Below are positions 56,898-64,000 of a DNA stretch of 64,000 nt, piece after piece. Origin of the DNA: Rhizophagus irregularis (Eukaryota; Glomeromycota; Glomeromycetes; Glomerales; Glomeraceae). The position numbers and the translations under genes were made by a program. The notes under the pieces were generated by a model. That model made no database searches and was not told where the DNA came from. It saw only the letters and a program-made list of their open reading frames with translations. Every line of letters starts with the position of its first letter. Positions within the stretch are counted from its first letter, which is position 1. Where the stretch lies: assembly GCF_026210795.1 (NCBI RefSeq), contig NC_089443.1, forward strand, positions 4,278,001 through 4,342,000, given 5' to 3'.

Positions 56898-59800
56898 ATG
56901 GCGATGCTGAAAAAGTATATTTAGGAGATGATAGGTATCTAGGGAGGCCGAAATGCTTATTCCTCTAGTTAAAGGAAATGTTGTTAGAAGGAGGCATTTT
57001 TTACTAACAGTACGATGAGAAGTCCGCGGGTGAAATTTTTGGTTTTTAGGTTACGTAAGGTATGCTAATTTCCATTGCACATGTACCGTGCGGACTGTTG
57101 TTAGTGAGAGCTTAGGGGTTATTAGTTTATGAAGTTTTAGTACATTAGATAGAACTAACGAACTAACGTTTATTCGTTCATTTGTACCTACAGTACCTTT
57201 ATGTCCGGAATTAATCATGGAATTTATCGAATTATTTACATTTTCCGTATGAAAGGCTCGTTTTTACAGAAATGACGGATAAAATTTTTTTATAGAGATG
57301 GAACTCGAAAAATGTTAATGGGAAGACGAATACAACAGAAAAATTTAAATTTGTACGGACTATTAATGATATTTACAAGAGGCTGATCAAAGATAAGAAC
57401 TTACTAGGGAATTATATAATCGAAAATTTGATAAGCCAACGAAAAGCAAGGAAGAACGTATTGTAACAGAAGAAATTTGGATAGAATGTCATGAAAAATT
57501 AAAAGAATTAAAGATGTAACGAGGTGATACAGAACGTACCCGTGAAAAAAAACCAGAAAATACAAAAAATTGTAAAATTAAAAAAAAAACTAAAAAAAAA
57601 AGTATTTTAGAATTATTATTAATAGTGTATTATAACTACAAGTCTTCAACAATATTGTTAGCAGATAATTAAAACATTATGTTTTAGATGTTTACATGTA
57701 TGTATGTTTATTTAACATCAATAAAGAAACACATAATATCAAAAAAATAAATTACATATAATTTATAATTATGCTTTTATTTTTTACGCGCACTTTCAGA
57801 GGGACCTATCGAAAATCATCAGGTGACCTGCTGCACTTAATGCAGGTAAAAAATAATTTAATGCAGGCCAGATTTAGAATGATATCGGCTTATTGCGAAT
57901 GAAACCGATTTTGGTATAGTTTAAATCCGACTTTGGTAGATTAATAATAATGGTGTTATGAGAAAATCGGATTATCCCGACTGTAAGTTGCGGGATTTCA
58001 GAACTATTGGAGGAAAGATCTGCTGGGGCGCATACAAAATTCAGGTACATAGACCCGATAAAATATATATTAGGAAATTCATAACTAATTTAACTAATTA
58101 AAATATAGATAAAATACTATTCGTTAAAGAATTCCCACAGAATTAATAAGTAATTGTACTAACTATTTTTTTTATTCTTCTTGTAGAAATTAGACATATT
58201 AAAAAAATTAGTTTATTTAATATTGTAAAATAACCAGTTTTTTTTTTTGTAACAATTTGAAATAATTTTATTGTACATTTTATTGTGAATTGTCATATGT
58301 AAAAAGGTAATAAAATCAAAAAATGAAAAAACATTACAAAATAAATTTATAAACAAAAAAACCATTTTTAAGATTCCTTGGTAATGTTTATGTTGATATT
58401 GTTACTTGGTATTGTCATCGTTGTTTATTATTGTTATTGTTAAGGCAAGCGATCGACGTTTTTGGTAGTTGGTCTAACTGCCAAAGTTGCTGAATCAAAT
58501 TTTTTAAACAATTAAAACAATTATAATAAAATTTACAATTATTGAAATTATTGATCATCAACGACAATTTAAACGTTCAAGATTTAAAAAAGTTACCCTA
58601 GTAAATTGAAAAAGTATATTAAATTTATACTAAATTAGGTAGTATTAATTTTGAACCATGTAATATTTAATATACAGTATTAATAAAATTTCATATTAAT
58701 ATTAACCTTTTTATGAAGAAAATTATATTTACGAATTTTCCCAAAATTCCCTTCTTTTTAAGGAGTAAAATGTATAACTCTTAGATTTCTAGGGAGTAAA
58801 AGTCAATTTACTTTGTTTCTTTTTATAAGGAGTAAAGTTTTTAATTTTCCAGTTATTTCAAGGATTATCGTGTATGACTTTCACGACGCAACCGTGATCA
58901 CACGATTCTTTGTAAAACATATTAGCGTTAGAATGATATTCATTTGCATTATCATTAATTATCATTAAAATTATTAAGATTTATGGTATTTAAATAACTT
59001 ACATTATTATTGCATACATAAGGATTATCATATTCATGTATATTATAAATTTCTAGCGAACAATTTCATACCGCAGCGCACATTACTGACGTACTTTTTT
59101 GAAAATATATAGATTCAAAATTAGAGGTTATTTCTCTCAATAACTCGCATTTTTATGATACAAATAAGGATGATTTTTGCACCAATCCTTAATAAGTCAA
59201 ATTATAATTATTCACATGTATCACCTTTCATACTTTAATGTTTTTTAAATATTGCATCTATACTCACGTGAATCTCATATATTTCGTAATTTTAATATAT
59301 GCCCACGTTTTATACTTCAAGTTTTATAATGTTGCAGTTCTTTCGAGTATTACTTTAAAAAAATTACTTGCGTAACTCAAACACCAATATCTCCGATACC
59401 TTTTTTTGGTAAATTTCCATTTTTATTTTATTTCCGTCCTTTTAATTATCGTGCGTTAGTACCTTTTGTAATGATAAGTATTATTATTATTATGTAAGAT
59501 GATCTTTTTTTCTAAAGAAGTATAAAAAAAATTAAAAAATTAAAAATATTAAAAAAATACATATATATTTAATAAAGAAAAATATATTTTTAATATTTTA
59601 AAAGGATTTTCCCGAATATTTGTTGTTTTGGCTTCTTTTGTCATACCATGCACACATTCCAAAAAGTAACACAATGATCAACCTGCAATAATTTAAATAT
59701 CCAATAACTTCTTATTTTGTAAATTAAAAATACCCTTTTTAGGTTTAACCTTAATAAATTAAAATGAAAATATATGTACTAATGTAACGCTTTTTTTTTA

Positions 59801-60384
59801 TTTTATTTTTTAAAATAAAATAATTTTTTCTTATTTGAAAAAAAAAAAATAGTAAAAATTTTTTATATATATTTCTCCTTATTTAAATATAAAAAAAAAA
59901 AATTTATCCTGAAAAAAAATTTATAATACAAAAAAAAATAATTTTTTTTTTCGTTCATTTTTTTTTTTTTTTATACTTTATATATACTTTTTTCTTTCCT
60001 TTTTTTTTTTTTATTTTAACTTATTTTAGGCGCCCTTTTTTTTAACATATATATATATATATTAAATTTTTTTATTTTATTTATAATATTTCATCCCGAA
60101 AAAAAAAAAAATTTTATTTATATAATTTTCAAAAAGTTCGATATTTTTTAAAAATTTTTATAAATTTTAAAATTTTTTTTTTTTTATGAATAATTTGAAT
60201 AATTTGAATAATTAAAAAAAAAATTTTTATTCTCACATTTTTATATTATTTATTTATTATAAGGAAAAAAAAGTATTTTTTTTTTTACAAAAAAAAAAAT
60301 TATATAATCTTCTATTATTTTCTTTTAATATAATTATTAATAATAATATTAATATTTATTTTATATTTATAATTTAAAAAAAAA
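56898..60384. other. long intergenic region
   Basis: To ~57560 there is broken, faintly gene-like sequence (for example a TTCATTTGTACCTACAG stretch near 57180) that I cannot identify. From 58740 to 58860 the phrase GGAGTAAA recurs three to four times. From ~59500 to 60384 the DNA is almost pure A/T with long homopolymers, forming the promoter and leader region of the next gene. No RNA gene is recognised. Confidence 0.45.
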
Positions 60385-62268
60385 ATGACAACAAATACAT
60401 CGACAAAGAAACCCGTTAATGATTTAATTAAATTTTGGGCGGAAAAACAAGATAAAGATAAAGAATTAGAACAAACTCCAAGATCACCTCGAAGACCTTT
60501 ATCACCAACTTCTTCTTTACCTCCTTCTCCGTTAAATGAAAATTTTTATTCAAAATCATTATTTAAAGATATACCATCAAATACTCCTCCTTTAACTCCA
60601 TTATATACTCCTAATAATATACACTCTTTAATATCTGAAGAAGTTGATAATATTAATGGTCGTTCTGAAAAATTGGATTTATCATCACAAAATGTTTCAC
60701 AATCTGATTCTCCAGAGGATGGAACTTCAATTAATATTACTAATAATAATAAATTAGTTATTAATACTGATCTTAATACTAAAGATTATTTTAGTAGGAA
60801 ACCTCGAGATTATGATCTTAATAATATTAGAGATAATAAAATTTCTCGTCCTTTACCTCCTGTTAGAAAAGTAACTGATCTTGTAAGCAAATTTGAAAAG
60901 GTTGCTTCTCCTACTAATTCCGTACAAACTTCTCCAAGATTAACTCCAATAAAACGTGGTCAATCTTTCGCTCAATCTTCTCCTTCTTCTCCACGTATTC
61001 AACTTACTCCTGAACCTTTATCATTAAATCTTCCGAATCCTTCTACTTTAAGTACGAAAGCGAAACGTAGACAAACTGTTCCTGAACCTTTAAACTTTTC
61101 ACCAAAGAAATTTACTGATGATGATGATGGGAATTTAAATAAAGATTGTGAATCAACTCCGGCTTCTCCAATATCTCCAATCGAAAATTTATCAAATAAT
61201 ATTCCGATTGCTCAACCAACTTCTACATTAAATACAACTGTTTCAATACCTGAAAAAACAACGTCGGTTAAACTTAATGCTCCTGAAAAGCAACAAGAAT
61301 CATTATCATTAAAGAATAATGATGATAAGCAAATTAAAAAAAATGTATCAATAGTACTTCCAGATATATCAAATTTGAAACCTTTACAACAACAGCAGCA
61401 GCAGCAACGACAACGTCAACAACAGTTTCAACAACAGATACGTCCTATTTCAATGGTTAAAAAGGATTGTTTGGATTTTTTGACAGAAACCTTTAAAGAT
61501 ACTTCATTTGATTTATCAAATCAATCAGGTTCAACAAATGATTTGAAATATTCAAGTGAACGTGGTTTTATCTTACCTGAAGTTACTCCTATTCGGAAAC
61601 CAACTACCGAAAGTACAAAAGTTTCAGCTCCGCCTTTTCTGAAATCAATCTCAGAAAAAATCATACACACTAGACATTCGAATCCTATTTCACGAAGTAA
61701 AACTTTTCCAAGACTTTCACATAATACAAATAATGAAACTTCAAAAAATTCAAATCTTCATGAAATTGCCGATTTATTACCTCAACCTGAACCAGTTTCT
61801 CCTATTCGTCTAAATTTCTCGGATTTTTCTGATTCACCAAATGGTTCTTCAACAAATTTGAATTCGATTTCTCCTTTGGATGATAAAGTAAATTTTGAAA
61901 AATCAAAGAAGGATGGAGAAAAAGAAAAACAAATTAATAATAATACTCTTATATACAAAGTTGTGGTTGAATCTAAATCTGAAGGTAAAGAGTGCAACTA
62001 TAAATTTTTGTTTATTCGTGAAAATTTTACAAAATTTTCTTAAATTGGTAACATGAATCATATGACTAACATTTAACCTTTTCCTTTAGCTTCCAAGAAG
62101 AATGAAAATCCTAAACCTATAAGGCATCTTAGCGGATCGATCCAATTATTTGAAAATTTGAAACGTTATTTAAATAATAAACAAAAGAATTCGGATGATA
62201 TCAATCCGTCGACAAAAAAGTTATCCCAAAATTTCAACAACGATAACCAGCTTAACCAATTGTATTAA
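60385..62268 (+). CDS. Ser/Pro-rich low-complexity protein, 592 aa
   Basis: Two exons: 60385-61984 and 62090-62268, joined across a 105-bp intron (GTAAAG donor, TTTAG acceptor); the join changes the ending from a read-in intron frame to KKNENPKPIRHLSGSI and a final LNQLY. Many Ser-Pro/Thr-Pro sites cluster at residues ~30-60 and ~180-275, typical of CDK or MAPK substrates. A Gln-rich run lies at ~334-350. Short conserved-looking helices are VNDLIKFWAEKQ near the N-terminus, VTDLVSKFEKV (~163-173) and KKDCLDFLTETF. No catalytic domain. The look is of a cytoskeletal or polarity scaffold, but no family is recognised. The ATG follows a long A-rich leader, usual for well-expressed genes here. Confidence 0.75.
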
Positions 62269-63419
62269 GATGAGACAACAAAACTTATAATGCACACAAA
62301 ATTTTTTAATCGGAACCGGAGTCTTGTAAATACGGAATGACGAAATTTTTTCAGTTAGATATAGACATGATTAAGGCACTTTTTATATAATAGACACTTG
62401 CGTATTAATTATATCATTGTGTATTTGTAAATCATGTTAAATCAAGTTTTCGTCGGGGAATTCTCCGTATCATATGTTAAATATATTTATTATTCAACCC
62501 TTTCTTTAGACCTACTTTTTCATCATTAGGTCTTTTGTATTATAGTATTATATAGAAGGATATTTAAATTCATTTTTAATCAAGAGCTATTCTAAAAATA
62601 ACAAGATTAAACAAGATATAAAACATTGCATATATATATATATACTCGTTTCTTTGGTGAATTTAGTGAAATGTGTTTTGTGTTGGAATTCCTACACGAG
62701 TTGGGACTCCAAAGTACCGGATTAATTAATTGAATTGATCGTCACGCAAGAGAATTGACTCTGGGGATAATGATATACCACAATTAAAGAAGTCAAAATA
62801 AAATATATCCAACTTCTTGAGACAATAAATATTTATAGGATTCTTAGAGAAAATTATTTATTTTTACACTAAATTTGGAGCGTCTCAAATTTATGTGATT
62901 ACTGGTGTAATGTATGGGTAAAGTGCGTAAGCGCATCGTCCCTATATTAATAGATATGTAATATGATGAAGGATATTAACCATCACGAATAGGTAAATAA
63001 TTCATATTAATTGGAGTATAACTTAGTCCTCGTAATTTAGACCCTTAGTAGTATAATCTATTTCGGTATTGGAGTTTCGATCTCCTATATTGTTACTTTA
63101 ATAAAAATCATTTTTTTATTATCTATATTTAAATTGTAAACAATATTTCGAACACACGATCGAATTTTAAAAAGTAAATATTAAAAAGTAATACTTACGG
63201 ACCATGATCATGGGAATATGTTTATAGAGTTCCAAAACCGGCTTTCATCTTCAGTTTGACCCGTTTAGCCTGGAGATGATTTCGCGAATTATAATAATAT
63301 GCACGTGACTAATATCACATGACTAATCCCGTCTATATAACTGTACATTTGAATGCATTTCGCTGAAGGGATGTTTCATCGAAAGTACATTTCATCGAAT
63401 CCATTTTACCGAGAACCAC
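62269..63419. other. intergenic DNA
   Basis: 3' flank of the Ser/Pro-rich gene, followed by AT-rich DNA. A tRNA-like GGAGTTTCGATCTCC phrase near 63071 has no matching acceptor or anticodon arm. Near 63370-63410 the phrase TTTCATCGAA recurs. Confidence 0.5.
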
Positions 63420-63890
63420 TCTGCAGACGGTGATGACTGATGTCCATCCTCAAACTCCTCATAAGCTTTCTCTTCTATCGCTTCCCATTCCATCTCTTCT
63501 CCACACTGTTTAAATATATCTTTTAATTCCTCAACTTTGGTATCACCAATTTCAAGAATTTACGTTCCTTTGATGATAATTTTGATCCAGCTTTGTTCTC
63601 TTCAAAGAAAAGCGGTAATAGTTCAAACCGTTGGTATGGAATTTTCTCCTCTTTTTTCTTTCCATTTCTTTGTTTGTTCCACCTCTTCTGTCGTTGAAAC
63701 GTTACCTTTTTGTAGTTTCTTACCCGTTACCTTATTATCTTCCTTAACTTCGTCATCTATTCCTTTCCTAAATCTATTAATCGTGTCCACTACTGCATCT
63801 TCAGTTATTGGCATCAATTTTCCTCCATCATCAACTGTACGACCTTTGTTGATATTTTTTTGTATTTTGATACTTACTAATGCCATCCAA
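63420..63890 (-). pseudogene. unrecognised helical protein, frameshifted
   Basis: The minus strand holds an 87-codon frame (63886-63623) rich in Lys and Glu (TEEVEQTKKWKEKRGENS). It is followed, after frame changes, by SKLSSKERKFLKL and then EELKDIFKQCGEEMEWEAI in yet another frame down to ~63425. Together they read like one protein broken by frameshifts, or exons with missed introns. No family is recognised. Confidence 0.4.
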
Positions 63891-63924
63891 TTCAGAAAAA
63901 ACTCTTTGAGGTGGCGTTTCGAAC

Positions 63925-64000
63925 TAGGGATTGGAACCGTCCAAAAAAACCTTAACCGGTTAAAAACCGGTTAACCAAGGGTCTTAACCGGTTAATAACC
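63925..64000. mobile_element. left end of another hAT-like element, cut by window edge
   Basis: TAGGGATTGGAACCGTCC begins a region dense in TTAACCGGTTAA palindromes and runs off the end. TAGGGATTGG-type ends and dense subterminal palindromes match the style of the other hAT-like elements here. The right end and target duplication lie outside the window. Confidence 0.55.

Noticed and set aside
63040-63100. Possible tRNA (GGAGTTTCGATCTCC resembles a T arm)
   Set aside because: No acceptor-stem pairing, D arm or anticodon arm could be placed around it.
63537-63974. 145-codon plus-strand frame
   Set aside because: It is antisense to the Lys/Glu-rich minus-strand frames and runs into the terminal element. 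Its Phe/Leu/Ser composition is typical of an antisense shadow.

Overview
This window looks like chromosomal DNA of an arbuscular mycorrhizal fungus, Rhizophagus irregularis or a close relative. The basis is extreme AT richness, short GT-AG introns, and gene families expanded in that lineage: F-box/leucine-rich proteins, Crinkler-type (CRN) proteins, WD/ion-transport channels, sacsin-like ATPases with BTB domains, multi-exon kinases and cytochrome P450s. It is a gene-poor accessory landscape with many relics and transposon insertions. The species call is recognition from memory of these families; no search was run.

Layout. 0.5-3.4 kb: two small unrecognised genes. 3.8-12.9 kb: a large inverted duplication holding one intact bromodomain/PD-(D/E)XK-like gene (10659-12611, minus) and four broken copies, one arm carrying a Harbinger-like MITE absent from the other. 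14.8-16.9 kb: a complete seven-exon cytochrome P450. 18.4-19.9 kb: an F-box protein. 20.5-21.5 kb: a short CRN-like protein. 22.2-24.3 kb: a decayed deaminase-like gene split by a 934-bp hAT-like element. 25.6-29.6 kb: a WD/ion-transport channel with an in-frame TAG. 31.5-35 kb: relics of CRN and F-box genes and two terminal-inverted-repeat elements. 36.0-39.9 kb: a palindromic hAT-like element into which a 2.7-kb retroelement-like sequence with a >600-codon ORF has inserted. 40.6-42.4 kb: the 5' part of a kinase-type gene that appears to be cut into a run of 3-nt microexons. 42.6-43.5 kb: a sacsin-like relic. 44.7-48.3 kb: an intact-looking sacsin/BTB gene. 48.5-52.4 kb: an ABCG half-transporter interrupted at its ABC signature by a 1.1-kb hAT-like element. 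52.4-60.4 kb: long AT-rich intergenic DNA with small elements. 60.4-62.3 kb: a low-complexity Ser/Pro-rich protein. The right edge enters another hAT-like element.

Two results stand out. First, on the minus strand between 42430 and 40596, introns of about 85-104 nt are separated by exons of only three nucleotides (eleven of them) and one of a single nucleotide. Joined, they restore one open frame running into a conserved-looking kinase N-terminus. Second, at least five elements with 8-bp target duplications and hAT-style ends each carry a different simple subterminal motif (GGACCG, GGTTCGG, ATCCGG, GATCGGC, AGGACCGGG), suggesting a set of non-autonomous elements with fast-diverging transposase-binding sites. 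All exon models are by eye from splice sites and reading frame. Coordinates are exact where stated and could be off by a few bases elsewhere.
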